A DNA stretch of 64,000 nucleotides from Trichomonas vaginalis G3 (Eukaryota > Parabasalia > Trichomonadida > Trichomonadidae): the NCBI RefSeq assembly GCF_026262505.1, contig NC_067208.1, positions 4,163,962-4,227,961 on the forward strand. The letters run 5' to 3'. Made by a program: the position numbers and the translations under genes. Of this stretch, positions 9,879 to 20,508 are shown piece by piece. Below the pieces are notes generated by a model. That model ran no database searches and had not been told where the DNA came from. It was given only the letters and a program-made list of their open reading frames with translations. Each line of letters opens with the position of its first letter. Position 1 is the stretch's first letter.

Positions 9879-12800
9879 ATGTCATGGTCTCTGAACGCCC
9901 CTACAGCAGTCCCGAGATCGAAAAAATCATTTTCAATTGTCTCTAGGAAGGGTGTTCCGGTGTTTATAAAGCCTGGCAAAATGTATGTTTATACAAACGA
10001 TGGATGGCAAGTAGATAGAACATTAGCGACCTTACATCACAAAATTGCTTCGTGTTATATATCACAAACAGGTAAATACGTTGTTCATCTTCCGAAATTA
10101 ACTCCTCTTTTAGCAATACACGATACAAAATCACCTCCCACATTATTAAATATACCTTGTCCTGCATATGAACCAGAACAAAAAGAAGATGCTAAATTAC
10201 AAACAAAAATAGCACCAGATGGTACAAGTTTACTCGTTGCAAATCCATTTGCTCAAGTTAAAGATGTAACGTACATATTTAATGGTCAGAATAAACCTAT
10301 TACAGACTTTGCAACTCTTGTTAAACAGTTTGTAATCTCTGATTCAGGAAAAATTGCAGCGATTTTACTCGAAGATAATATTTGGGTTTGGCAACAATTA
10401 GAAGAGCAATACAGATGTGTTGGATTTTGGACAAATTTGAACGCCGAACAACATTTTCCAGGTGGATTCCACATGGCGCAAGAAAATCCAATTACAATCT
10501 TCAAAAGTTTAGCAGTTTTCGATAACCCTGACGAAGGCAAAGGAGCCTGCTTCATTACTGCAGTCTTACCACCATCTAAGCCATGGGATACTATTTACTT
10601 ATTCAATTCAATTTGTAATTTTAATTACGGTTACCAACCAAAGTTTAGTCGTCAATCTATTACATTACCTGTCACAGAAGGAAAGGCCACACCAAGATTA
10701 TGGTGGTCTCCATGTTGCAGAATCTTAGTTGTTGCCATTGCAAAGAATCTTGTAATGCTAACAAGAGATTTAGAGATGATTGCGATCATTCCTTTGATAG
10801 ATATCTTTAAATCAGATGATTCAGAAGTTGCTTGGCTTGCATGGAGCACTAATCTTCAATTCTTTGTAGTAACAACATATACAGGCTTGATTGGAGCAAT
10901 TACAAGACATGGAAAATCTTTGAAACATAAAATTTGTCACATGTCACCTTTTGATGATGAAAAATCAGCACCTCTTGGCTGTTATTGTGATTCAGATCTT
11001 GGCAATGTTTTCATTATATACTCGAGAACTAAGTTCAGACATTTCACCATCAGAGAACAATTATTTGAACACAACATTGAAAACATTATTTCGATGCCGT
11101 TTCCAAATAGATTGGCTTGTAAATACCATAAAACAGCTTTGGAACTCATCAGAAATATCGAGAAAGATGAAAGTATTGAAGATTTTTGCAAGTTGATTTA
11201 TTTTGCTGACGTTTTTCGTTTGTTTTATTTCAAATCTCCTTTGAGATATGAAATTTTAGAAGTCATCAAAAGTGTTTGCGATTCATTCCTTAAATCAGGA
11301 AAGAATGATGCTCTTTGCTTCTTTATTATCAGAGCAGCTTTGAAGATAACTAATGAGACATTCCCTGCTTTAGATGATGTAATGAAAATGCTTTCAACAT
11401 CATCAAATCCAAGAGACAGATTATTACTTAGAATTTTGGATGAAGAAGTCAGTAGAAGAGATTGGTGTATAAAATCAATAGCCAACGTGAAAGAGATTAC
11501 TTTCTATGATAATTCCGAAGAAGGAACTGCAGGAGCTGCGACAATGGCACCTCCTCATCATAACAGAGATGTGGATGTCATCAAAGTCATCAAATTTATC
11601 AATGGCTTATTGTTTAAACGTGAATTTGATGCAACTCTTGATGATGTTGACATCGATTTGAATGTTATCTTAGAAATGTTGATAGAATTAGGAAGATTCG
11701 ACAGAGCTCTTCACATTGCAAGACATCCATCAATTGAATCAGGAGTTCCTAATGTTTTCGCAAGAGTTATTTCTCTCCATCCAACAAACGCAGCAAGTTT
11801 ATATAAAACAATGTTGATGTGCATCGAATTGGACCATAACCAAGAAGATGACATCAGAGCATTATGCCTTAATGCTTTGTTAAACATTATGAGACAGAGA
11901 ATTGCAGATACAGCACCAAATTACAGAGATAAAGATGAAATCGCTGTAAGTGATTTATGCATGGCAGAAGAAGCACTTGAACTACCAATTCCTGAGAATA
12001 TAAATGAATGCCAAGATTTTGGTGTTGTCAGTGCTTTGGCTTTCTGCGCAACAGGATTCCAAAACGCAAGTTATTTCTTCAACGGAAGAAGCGTTATGAT
12101 TCCAAGTGTTTTGAGAGGACCAACAAGAGAATTGTTTAGATTGTTGTGGTTCATCAGATGGAGACACAATGCTTTCCAAGAGTCTATTGTTAAAGGACAT
12201 CCAGGAGATGCTGCTTTGAGACTTTTGGAGTTCCCTGAATTTATAAATGTCGAACAAAGCCGTGCAATGATTGAACAAATGTTTGAAAATGATAATAACT
12301 TGTTCAGTCCTGATGTTTATGAACATTATATTACAGATAAAGACAAAGATTTCGAGTTAGATCCTGATTTTGTTGATTTCGCTTGTGAATTCGCTGCAAG
12401 ATTAACTCAAAAAGATTTAACAGATGTTTCAATCGCTGTTTTAGGATTTATTGCTAGAGAAGAAGATATTCCACACTCAACAATTTTATTAGCAGCAGTT
12501 GTTTCTCATTTGTTGCCATGGTTAAGAACAGCAATTCCTTTGGCAATGACTGGCTTCGACATGCCGATGGTTGTTCCAAATAGTTTGTTAGAAATTGAAG
12601 ATTTCTCATTCCCAAGATACAAACCAAAATTGACGATGCCTTCTCCAGAAGAAAAGAAGAAACCAGATGTTGTCATACAGAGCGTTGAAGTATTGGATGA
12701 AACACCAATTTCAGCCGAAAGTATGGCAGATTACAATTCATCTGATGATGATGAATTCAAGCCACCTCCAATGGATCTTCCTTTGGCAAAGCCAGGTCCA

Positions 12801-13589
12801 GGAGGAGATTACTTGAGTGAAGGAGAAGAAGATTTAAGGCCAAAGAAAGAAAAAGTTAAGAAAGAGAAATCAGAATCAGAAAAGAAGAAGAAAAAGAAAT
12901 CAAAGCACAAACCAGAAGTCAAAAAAGTACAAAGAGACAGACCAAGATTACGACTTATCGATGTTGATCCTGATGCAGCTGTTAAAGAGAAAGGTCCTCC
13001 ACCAGGCCAGCCAAGATTAATCTCTGTTACTCCACCAGCACCAATGGTTCCTAGCGGCTATGGACCATCGATACCTCCAACACCAGAAGAAATGAGACAG
13101 AATTTACCAGGACCTGGATTTGGAATACCAATGCTTGGTCCTGCAATGCCACCTTACACTCCCTCTGTTTACATGCCAGCACAAAACGGCCAAGGACCTG
13201 CATTTGGACCTATTTGGGACATGGATCCTTCCTTGTTCAACAGAAACTTCCCGAAGCCTTGTCCAAATATTCCTCTTGAAAAGAACAGAAATGGAGGATA
13301 TTCTTCACAAGGAGTACAGGCTAAACCAGAGTTTAATCCACACACTGAATACGTCATGGTATCCAAAGAGAAAGAACACGAAATGGATACACAAAGTGTC
13401 TCTGATTTCAGCTTCTCTTCAGCTGGTCCTGAATACCCTGCTTTGGATCCATTCCCATTCGATGATGAATTAAGTAGAAGAGTTGAAAGACTCTTAAACG
13501 AACCTTACATTCAAGAAACTGTCATTAGAAGACAAAGAATTGTTAGGAAAGGAGCGAACTTAGATGATGAGCCAACAAAGGACTTTTAA
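9879..13589 (+). CDS. Large beta-propeller protein with disordered tail
   Basis: The protein has 1236 residues. Residues ~1-400 contain repeated short beta-like blocks with WD-type spacing (KFVISDSGKIAAILLEDNIWVW; LWWSPCCRILVVAIAKNLVML), suggesting one or two propellers. Residues ~400-900 are helical, with many Leu-rich repeats of helix pairs, like vesicle-coat or ciliary-transport proteins. From ~930 on the chain is acidic, then Lys-rich (EKVKKEKSESEKKKKKK), then Pro/Gly-rich, and clearly disordered. The architecture resembles CPLANE1/WDR11-type proteins of cilium assembly, and the next gene is enkurin, but I cannot prove the family. The function is therefore open. Confidence 0.85.
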   Translation: MSWSLNAPTAVPRSKKSFSIVSRKGVPVFIKPGKMYVYTNDGWQVDRTLATLHHKIASCYISQTGKYVVHLPKLTPLLAIHDTKSPPTLLNIPCPAYEPEQKEDAKLQTKIAPDGTSLLVANPFAQVKDVTYIFNGQNKPITDFATLVKQFVISDSGKIAAILLEDNIWVWQQLEEQYRCVGFWTNLNAEQHFPGGFHMAQENPITIFKSLAVFDNPDEGKGACFITAVLPPSKPWDTIYLFNSICNFNYGYQPKFSRQSITLPVTEGKATPRLWWSPCCRILVVAIAKNLVMLTRDLEMIAIIPLIDIFKSDDSEVAWLAWSTNLQFFVVTTYTGLIGAITRHGKSLKHKICHMSPFDDEKSAPLGCYCDSDLGNVFIIYSRTKFRHFTIREQLFEHNIENIISMPFPNRLACKYHKTALELIRNIEKDESIEDFCKLIYFADVFRLFYFKSPLRYEILEVIKSVCDSFLKSGKNDALCFFIIRAALKITNETFPALDDVMKMLSTSSNPRDRLLLRILDEEVSRRDWCIKSIANVKEITFYDNSEEGTAGAATMAPPHHNRDVDVIKVIKFINGLLFKREFDATLDDVDIDLNVILEMLIELGRFDRALHIARHPSIESGVPNVFARVISLHPTNAASLYKTMLMCIELDHNQEDDIRALCLNALLNIMRQRIADTAPNYRDKDEIAVSDLCMAEEALELPIPENINECQDFGVVSALAFCATGFQNASYFFNGRSVMIPSVLRGPTRELFRLLWFIRWRHNAFQESIVKGHPGDAALRLLEFPEFINVEQSRAMIEQMFENDNNLFSPDVYEHYITDKDKDFELDPDFVDFACEFAARLTQKDLTDVSIAVLGFIAREEDIPHSTILLAAVVSHLLPWLRTAIPLAMTGFDMPMVVPNSLLEIEDFSFPRYKPKLTMPSPEEKKKPDVVIQSVEVLDETPISAESMADYNSSDDDEFKPPPMDLPLAKPGPGGDYLSEGEEDLRPKKEKVKKEKSESEKKKKKKSKHKPEVKKVQRDRPRLRLIDVDPDAAVKEKGPPPGQPRLISVTPPAPMVPSGYGPSIPPTPEEMRQNLPGPGFGIPMLGPAMPPYTPSVYMPAQNGQGPAFGPIWDMDPSLFNRNFPKPCPNIPLEKNRNGGYSSQGVQAKPEFNPHTEYVMVSKEKEHEMDTQSVSDFSFSSAGPEYPALDPFPFDDELSRRVERLLNEPYIQETVIRRQRIVRKGANLDDEPTKDF

Positions 13590-13921
13590 TTTTTGTATTG
13601 TATTCTTATTTATTATGTTTAAAATATGTTGTTTATATTTTAATTATCTAATTTTCCCATTTTTTCTGAAGAAAAGATAATACAACATAGGCATGTGCTA
13701 ACAGATGCGTCATGTTATATCTTAATTCCTTTTAAATTCATTTGAAAACCTTTTTCTCGTTGATAAGTGATGGGATAAATTTGAGTAATAAAGACGATTA
13801 TTTCAAATTCAAACTTTATGATAAACTACTTTATGCATGAAATACAATTAATATCATGCATAAGCATATTTTAATATAATTTTTCATTCAATGGAAAAAT
13901 ACGTTTGTAGAGTTGTTTCTG

Positions 13922-14647
13922 ATGTTAGACGAGGAAGAGTGCATCTACAACTTAATTCCAAAGCCTCCACCAGTAATTGTTAAGGAGCCACTTCATAAGA
14001 GCAAATTCCAAGATCAGACACAATTTATTACTGCAAAGAAGAGAGGTCATGCAACAATGGGTCTTCCACCAGAGAAATTACGTCAGCCACCAAGCCAATA
14101 TCTTAAGAAAGGCGAGAGAACAAAGAAATTACCACCAAGAGAGCGCGTTGTTCCAAAAGGTAATGACGGATTAAATAAACCTCCAGTTCCAAAGGCTACA
14201 GAGACAATTAAGATGAAGTCACCAACAAAGCGTAACTACATCCTCGAAAATTGGAAGCAAGCTCCAAAGACTAAGAAACTTCATCCAGAAAAACCACAAA
14301 CATGGTACACAGACAAGCTAGAATATGGTCAGATGCCATCATACATGGATCGTGTTAAGCAAGAAGCAGCTGATGAAGCTGAATATTGGGATAACGTTCG
14401 TGAAAATATGATGCCAGAAGATACAGAAACACGCTGCCGCCTTCTTTCTGAAGAGGAGCGTATTGAGATTCTTAATGGATTATATGCTAACCTCGCAGAG
14501 AATAAGAAACGTTATGCATCTCTCAGCTTCGGCCAAGACAACCTTTCTTTCCGTCGCAAGAAGGAAGAAATGGAACGCGATGCAGCCCAACTTGAAGCTG
14601 ATATTAAGACTTTCGAGCGCCCGAATGTTTACATCACCGAAACATAA
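13922..14647 (+). CDS. ENKUR: Enkurin-domain axonemal protein
   Basis: The protein has 241 residues, starting MLDEEECIYNLIPKPP. The N-terminus matches the enkurin signature ECIYNLIP, followed by a basic Pro-rich linker (LPPRERVVPK). The C-terminal Enkurin domain (~140-240) shows PSYMDRVKQEAADEAEYWD, then LSEEERIEILNGLYANL and a final coiled coil ending in FERPNVYI. Enkurin sits on doublet microtubules of motile flagella (a microtubule inner protein) and was first described as a TRPC adaptor in sperm. I chose the ATG at 13922 because it begins exactly at the conserved N-terminus; a TTG-extended frame adds only three residues. The length is as in animals. Confidence 0.93.
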   Translation: MLDEEECIYNLIPKPPPVIVKEPLHKSKFQDQTQFITAKKRGHATMGLPPEKLRQPPSQYLKKGERTKKLPPRERVVPKGNDGLNKPPVPKATETIKMKSPTKRNYILENWKQAPKTKKLHPEKPQTWYTDKLEYGQMPSYMDRVKQEAADEAEYWDNVRENMMPEDTETRCRLLSEEERIEILNGLYANLAENKKRYASLSFGQDNLSFRRKKEEMERDAAQLEADIKTFERPNVYITET

Positions 14648-15128
14648 AAAGTATTTATTATTTTTCGTTTATAACTTCTAAATGTCTTATTTATCATATG
14701 TACATACTTTTCTTTAAGTTCTTAGCATTTGAGTATATAATTCTAAAACATAACGGATAACTTATTTCCTTAATATCGTATCTAAGCATAAACACTGCCT
14801 TTAAAGGGGGTTTTATGACTGTTTGACCGTATTATATTATACACTTTCCTTGAATGGAAAAATTCTTAATATAAAAATATCTGTTTTTAGTACCTAGCAA
14901 ATGAAGAAATCTATTTCTAGAAGATCATTGTTGTTTGCAAATATGGACGACTCAAAGAACTGAAAAATCAAAAATCGATGAATCAATATATGAATTCTCC
15001 AATTCATTTTGACATTTTTCAAGTGCCTATGTGATATCCTTTACAATATAAGGGAAATCACAATTTTTCAAATTTTACATTCCGCAAAAAAACGTGTTTT
15101 TTTTGTTTGAGTCTTCTGAAACAAAAAA
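14648..15128. other. Intergenic spacer
   Basis: AT-rich, with no gene or strong repeat visible. It carries polyadenylation-type A/T runs after the enkurin stop and a T-tract just before the next start codon. Confidence 0.4.
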
Positions 15129-16979
15129 ATGCATATTCCCCGACTATCTTCGCTTAAGCCTCTTCCACCACCTCCACCACAAGTAAATTCTTATTCTACA
15201 CAAGGCATTAAATTGCTCCAAAAAGCAATTACAACATCCACCGCATCAGAAAAGAACGATTTATTAAATGAAGTCCACGAACTTTGGCCAACAATGTACA
15301 ATGAGTTCGATGAAGCGATTAGAAGTAACAAAGAAAAAGAGAAACAATTGAAAAACTTACAAGATAGACTGAAAAAAGCAGAACAAGATAAAAAAAATCT
15401 TCAAGAGAATTCGGACTTCTATAAACTAGCTCCACAGCATGCCAAAAAGCATGAGAAAGCGAAATATATGGAAGGATGCCAAAAATTACAAAGCGAAATT
15501 ATGAGATTTACAACAATTCCTCCTCTTGCTCGATTTGAGGAACGACTAAAAACGAAATGCATCAATGAACAAATAACATCATTCGCTTTACAAGACGAAA
15601 TGATTCATCATCTTGAACAGTTAGCTTATGAACTTAATAAAAGGAAAATCATTGTCGAACAAAGCGGAGAATCAAGTGAAACTATCAATTCAGAGTTTGG
15701 CAGCTTAAATGGCCTCTTAAGTAAATACAATGAGCTTTTGGAAGAAAATGAAAAACTCAAAGCCGAAGAAACCAAATTCGCATGCGATCCAATGACCAAG
15801 CGCCGCAAGTTCGATAACTTCTCATGCCATTCTTCAAGAATGCTCGTTGATACAATCAAAGATATCGTCGAAAGCGAACTAGATATAGCGCATTTCTTTG
15901 AAGCACCTAAAGAAGTCGAAGAAGGAATGGATTTCGATACACTTGTTCCATCACAAGATGAAAAAGTTCTTAATATGAAATTAAGTTTCTCAGATCTTCA
16001 GTACAACTTATCTTCGAGCCAGATTATTACACAAGGTAATCTTGCCAAGCAACAAGAACTACTCCAGGACTACAAGAAGACTGTAGAAAAACTTGAAGAT
16101 GAAGTAAGAGGCGGAACTAAACGTTCTTATACAAGTGATGCTTCTTCACTTCCTCACAATCGTGCTGATAAAGTTTTAGATGCAAATTTCGCTTTAATCG
16201 ATAAAATTGACGGTTATGTTGTTGATATCGATAACAAAAACGCTCAAATTGACGTTCTCGTTGAAAAACTTACTAATTTAACTAAAGATCGTAAGGAAGT
16301 TTATGAAAAGTACTGGAAAATCCTTAAACAATACCAAGATCTTGTTAATTCTCACGTAGATCTTTCCAATGTATTGAATAAGAACAGAACCATACTTTCC
16401 TCTTTACTTACTGTTGTAACCTCATTCGGAAGCGACATGATCAACCTCATTCCTCAAGATACAATCAAACAATACATGGACAAAGAAATTTCCATCAAAT
16501 CAAATGATATACAGAACGGAGCTCCAATGCCAATTGTCAAGATGCACGAGGAGAACGAGGAGAATGGAAAGCGCAGGAACTTGAAGAGAGCAAGGAATTC
16601 ATCAGCAAGTGTTGAACAATTTACTCATTTAGAAAGTCATTGTAATTGTTCGAATTTGTTGACAAATAAAATGGAGATAATTAATGCTCTTTCTCTCGCA
16701 TGCCAAATCGGAGGGTTCTCTGTTGGCTCTGATAAGAAACTACACGATCCAATACGCTTCATGAACAACCACCTCATAGGAGGAATCTCGGAAACATCGA
16801 AGGAACAGCTCGGCCAAGTTATGCAGTTTTTCAAAGAAAATTTGACAAAATTAAGGATGACGTCAAATTTGATACTTATCAGAGAGAAGAACAGCTTGGC
16901 AACGCAGATGGATGAACTTGACAGGAAGAATGAAGAGACTATGACAGACGAACCATCAAAGAAACCAGGAAAAAAGTGA
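15129..16979 (+). CDS. Coiled-coil protein of unknown function
   Basis: The protein has 616 residues. After a Pro-rich N-terminus (PLPPPPPQ), most of the sequence is charged coiled coil, with clear heptads at ~55-125, 180-240, 310-420 and at the C-terminus. It contains a short Cys/His-like patch (HLESHCNCSNLL, ~505) and a basic patch RRNLKRARNSS, which could be a nuclear or nucleic-acid binding signal. It could be a cytoskeletal or kinetochore-type protein; no family is recognised. It lies co-directional with enkurin, but the 480-bp gap gives no sign of co-transcription. Confidence 0.88.
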   Translation: MHIPRLSSLKPLPPPPPQVNSYSTQGIKLLQKAITTSTASEKNDLLNEVHELWPTMYNEFDEAIRSNKEKEKQLKNLQDRLKKAEQDKKNLQENSDFYKLAPQHAKKHEKAKYMEGCQKLQSEIMRFTTIPPLARFEERLKTKCINEQITSFALQDEMIHHLEQLAYELNKRKIIVEQSGESSETINSEFGSLNGLLSKYNELLEENEKLKAEETKFACDPMTKRRKFDNFSCHSSRMLVDTIKDIVESELDIAHFFEAPKEVEEGMDFDTLVPSQDEKVLNMKLSFSDLQYNLSSSQIITQGNLAKQQELLQDYKKTVEKLEDEVRGGTKRSYTSDASSLPHNRADKVLDANFALIDKIDGYVVDIDNKNAQIDVLVEKLTNLTKDRKEVYEKYWKILKQYQDLVNSHVDLSNVLNKNRTILSSLLTVVTSFGSDMINLIPQDTIKQYMDKEISIKSNDIQNGAPMPIVKMHEENEENGKRRNLKRARNSSASVEQFTHLESHCNCSNLLTNKMEIINALSLACQIGGFSVGSDKKLHDPIRFMNNHLIGGISETSKEQLGQVMQFFKENLTKLRMTSNLILIREKNSLATQMDELDRKNEETMTDEPSKKPGKK

Positions 16980-18172
16980 TTTCTTTTTTAATTTCGTTTA
17001 ATTTTATATTTTGTTTGTTTTTTATGTTATAATAATTCTATATAAAAGTCTATCTAATTAACAAATCATCGAGTTTTTAAGTTATCATATAATTATTTTT
17101 CAATTGTCGTCAAATCATGAAAGGAACATGACATTTGTAATATAATCTATTAGTTTAGATATATTCGGCTATATTTCTTCATTCTCAGTTACCAACGCCA
17201 TATTTGAGAACATTGCCGTTGCAAGACGATACCAAAATATAAAATATAAAAGTTGCAACCATGAAACAGCATTCTTGATAAGATTCGAGCATTTTCCAAG
17301 AAGAACCAGTGATCTACGTATTACATATAGAGATTTGCAAAATTAAAAACAAGTTTGTGATTATCGGATATTTATGCATTTTGTTTTTATAGGATAGAAC
17401 GAATTATATTGCAACATGTCGCCTTAGAATTTATTTTTACAATATAGTGAATTGTAAAAGGCATTATCTAAAGTATATTTATTTCATTCCCGACATTACC
17501 AATAAATCATTTAACAAATGTTTTCCCATACATTTTTATCTATTATGAGCACAAAAAAAGATAAATTTACAAAAATTTAAAAATTTTGATTTTTTCAAAT
17601 TGGATTTGAAATTCGGAAATAACAATATCAAGAATACAAATTAATTTAACAATTAATTAGTTTTGCTACTAAAATTAAATTTTATTGTTTGGATTTGAAT
17701 TTCAGAATTCATGCATATTTAGTAGTCATTGTAAGCCGCCAATACATAATCTAGAATTCTAAATTGAGCATTAGTTTTAATTTTTTCAATTTTGTTTATA
17801 TATTTTTTCTGATTAACTGGTAATCATGGATGCAGTGCAATATTCTATTAGAAAACCATGATCTCATAAATTTTATTTAAAACAATTCGATATGAAATAC
17901 ATAAAAATATATCGACAACATTTTTAACTTGCTTTTTCAAATTTGCATAGCTGATATCTTTTTGCTCTGTAAGCTGATTGAACTTCTCATCATGAATACG
18001 CTGACAGGTTCCTATTTTTATAAATAACACCTTTCAAAAAGTGAACATTCGTTTTGAGAAGAAGGATGATATTGCGTAATTCATATTTTCAATATTTTTA
18101 ATTAATATCACCAATTTGCTTTTTTAACTGTAATATTATACTAAAAAGTATTTGAGGTAATAAAATTATTTT
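16980..18172. other. Intergenic spacer between convergent genes
   Basis: About 1.2 kb of AT-rich sequence between two genes whose 3' ends face each other. A 60-codon minus-strand frame at 17848-18030 has no family features and looks accidental. No repeat or RNA gene was seen. Confidence 0.45.
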
Positions 18173-19858
18173 TTACTTTAAATCTGAAACTTCTGGTACA
18201 GTGATATGCATTTTGGAAACTCTATTCATACTTTCCAAATGCTCAGATGAAATATTAGTTAATATAGCTTGAGTATATACGAACTGTGATACGTGTCTTG
18301 TTGTAAAAACTTTCATAAATTCTTTTTGATTGATATCCAAAGTTATTCTCATAAATTCAATCAGTTTAAGAGAACTAACTGATTGTAATGCATCATCACT
18401 CACATCATTAACTACTTCAAAGAATAGGGAGTTATTGATTGGATGGTTATCCATTAATTTGTGCCTTAAAGTATCCATAACTTCATGATCAAAATCATCT
18501 CTTATTCCGCCAATTTCACTTACAAATGTTCCAAATCTCCACCAGAATTTCATTCTTTCGCCAAGGGAACTCATATCTTTAGGAGCTCTTTCACATGCTA
18601 CTTGCCACATGCTCTTGTTCTTGAAAGGACATTTACCGATAATTCCGGCATTTATTCGTCTGTAATCTTCATCTAAAAGATTTAAATATTCTTTCATAAC
18701 TTCACGAGATTGGAAAGCTCTTTGAACATGATGACTTCTCTTTCTTAACTCCTGTTTGAACTTCTCGTTCTGCTTCTTCTGTAGTCTATCCCAATGCTGA
18801 TTAAATGCCCTTAATTCTGCAATTTCGCTTCGTTTGAAAGGAGCTTTTTCCGTTGTAAAAAGTACATCTTGGTCACTTGTATCAAGGAGAGTTGATTTCG
18901 GATCAATACCAGCATATGGATCATCAGGACCTTCGACCGAAGAGAGAACTGACTGAGTAGTAGACCTTTCTAGTTCTGTATTCGTAAATGTCTTTCTCTT
19001 TGGAGTTAAAACTGATAATGAGAAGTATTTCTCGACATTTCTGGGAACAAAAGGTTTACCTGTTGCTGTGAAATATTCACTTATACAATCAGTAACTGTA
19101 TTATCGGTTATTCTTTTATCAATTTGAGAATTGGCAAGAGATCTACCAAGACTAGGAGGAATAAGATTTAATGGATGAATAGCTGAATCTTCTTTTGTTT
19201 TGCAGGCTTCAATTTCTTCTGGTGAAAGGCAATCAAAGTGTATTTCGCGAAATGTAGTAGCTAGTGCATCATCTGGATTTTCAACAGCTGGACCATGTAT
19301 ACCAGTTTGAATCTTCTTTGGCTTGAGATCTTCTGGGTTAATTTTTACCTTTTCTTCCTCAAAAATTTGAGATTCAAAATATGGAATTGCTCCTCCAAAT
19401 GTATAAAGATGTGCATTTAATGGAATTTCTCCAACTGTTGTTTGTAAATTTCCATGTGCATCGGGAACTGTTAGCTTTAATTGCGTTTGTTTTAATAATG
19501 TTTCGCCAATATCATGCGAATTTTGGTAAATAAATTCTTTTTCGTATAAAGATAAGTTATCTGGGTCATCGAAGTTGAATTCTGGATATTTTGCTGCTAA
19601 ATTTCCATACATTTTTCTAAAAGATTTCATGTAAGGGCGTTCTACAAGTACATTTACGAAATTTTCCATTGGAGTAGGCATATTTGGATCTAATGCAGGT
19701 GGTGGCGTGGGACTTATAGGTAAACCTCTTTCGATAGGCCGAACAAGACCGTCTGTAAGCCATGCATTAGGCTCAACCTTAGCATCTACTTTGCTCTTGA
19801 CAGGTGGAGCACTTTTCCCTTTAATCTTTTTAGGAATAAAGGGAAAAGGGTGCTGCAT
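18173..19858 (-). CDS. Unrecognised conserved-looking protein
   Basis: The protein has 561 residues. The first 60 residues are Pro/Lys-rich (HPFPFIPKKIKGK; LPISPTPPPALDPN). A mixed alpha/beta region follows, then a helical Arg/Lys/Gln-rich segment (~350-410, coiled coil: WDRLQKKQNEKFKQELRKR), then a globular helical C-terminus with KSMWQVACERAPKDM. There is no signal peptide or membrane segment. The composition and single long frame with trichomonad codon use make it a real gene; the fold and role are not recognisable. Flagellar structural proteins often look like this, but that is only an impression. Confidence 0.82.
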   Translation of the reverse strand: MQHPFPFIPKKIKGKSAPPVKSKVDAKVEPNAWLTDGLVRPIERGLPISPTPPPALDPNMPTPMENFVNVLVERPYMKSFRKMYGNLAAKYPEFNFDDPDNLSLYEKEFIYQNSHDIGETLLKQTQLKLTVPDAHGNLQTTVGEIPLNAHLYTFGGAIPYFESQIFEEEKVKINPEDLKPKKIQTGIHGPAVENPDDALATTFREIHFDCLSPEEIEACKTKEDSAIHPLNLIPPSLGRSLANSQIDKRITDNTVTDCISEYFTATGKPFVPRNVEKYFSLSVLTPKRKTFTNTELERSTTQSVLSSVEGPDDPYAGIDPKSTLLDTSDQDVLFTTEKAPFKRSEIAELRAFNQHWDRLQKKQNEKFKQELRKRSHHVQRAFQSREVMKEYLNLLDEDYRRINAGIIGKCPFKNKSMWQVACERAPKDMSSLGERMKFWWRFGTFVSEIGGIRDDFDHEVMDTLRHKLMDNHPINNSLFFEVVNDVSDDALQSVSSLKLIEFMRITLDINQKEFMKVFTTRHVSQFVYTQAILTNISSEHLESMNRVSKMHITVPEVSDLK

Positions 19859-20500
19859 AAAAATAACGAAGAAAAAATATTAATGTAAAGAAGAATATCA
19901 TCATATTTCAACAATGAATCATATTGTTAGTCATTCTTACACAAAAATTTTCAAGATAACTCTAATTTTGGTTCAATTTTTATCAATTTTCAATGAAAAC
20001 TCTCAAATGGCTCTCATTAAATGCTTGAAAGAATGTCACAGAGAATTTATGCACATATTATAGAAAGATATTATCATTTTCATAATTTTGATGAAAGTTA
20101 GTATATTGCCATTTTAGAATAGACACGCGTTCATTAGAGGATAAAATACTGCTTTAAGATCAAAATTACATACGTGAAAGACTTTGCTTGCCTACAAAGT
20201 ACTGAAAGTTGATGTTGATAGAACAAAAACATTCAAAAATATATCAAAACTCTTATAAGACCGACTATTCTAGTATAAACACAATCATTTACATTGTCAA
20301 TCATCATTAAATGAACCTTGAATCTTCTTCGAACTGCATCTGTCAATTTGCCACTTTAGTGCAAATCAGTTTCAATAAAAAACGAATATTACTTATTTTG
20401 GGGTATTCAGAAACTATGAAAGCCACCCAAAAAGACATGGGTGAGTGACTTCACTAAATCTAACCACTTGAATTTTTGAATGGCAGATTTGACAAATTTG

Positions 20501-20506
20501 TCATAA
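20501..20506 (+). promoter_or_regulatory. Inr-like element TCATAA for the subtilisin gene
   Basis: TCATAA begins 8 bases before the ATG at 20509, the usual distance in Trichomonas. It supports that ATG as the start codon rather than any longer frame. Confidence 0.45.
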
Positions 20507-20508
20507 TC

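Noticed and set aside
9879..13589. Assigning the propeller gene as CPLANE1 or RIC1
   Set aside because: Only general architecture supports it; no diagnostic motif seen.
17848..18030. 60-codon minus-strand frame
   Set aside because: No family features, isolated, and composition like surrounding AT-rich spacer.
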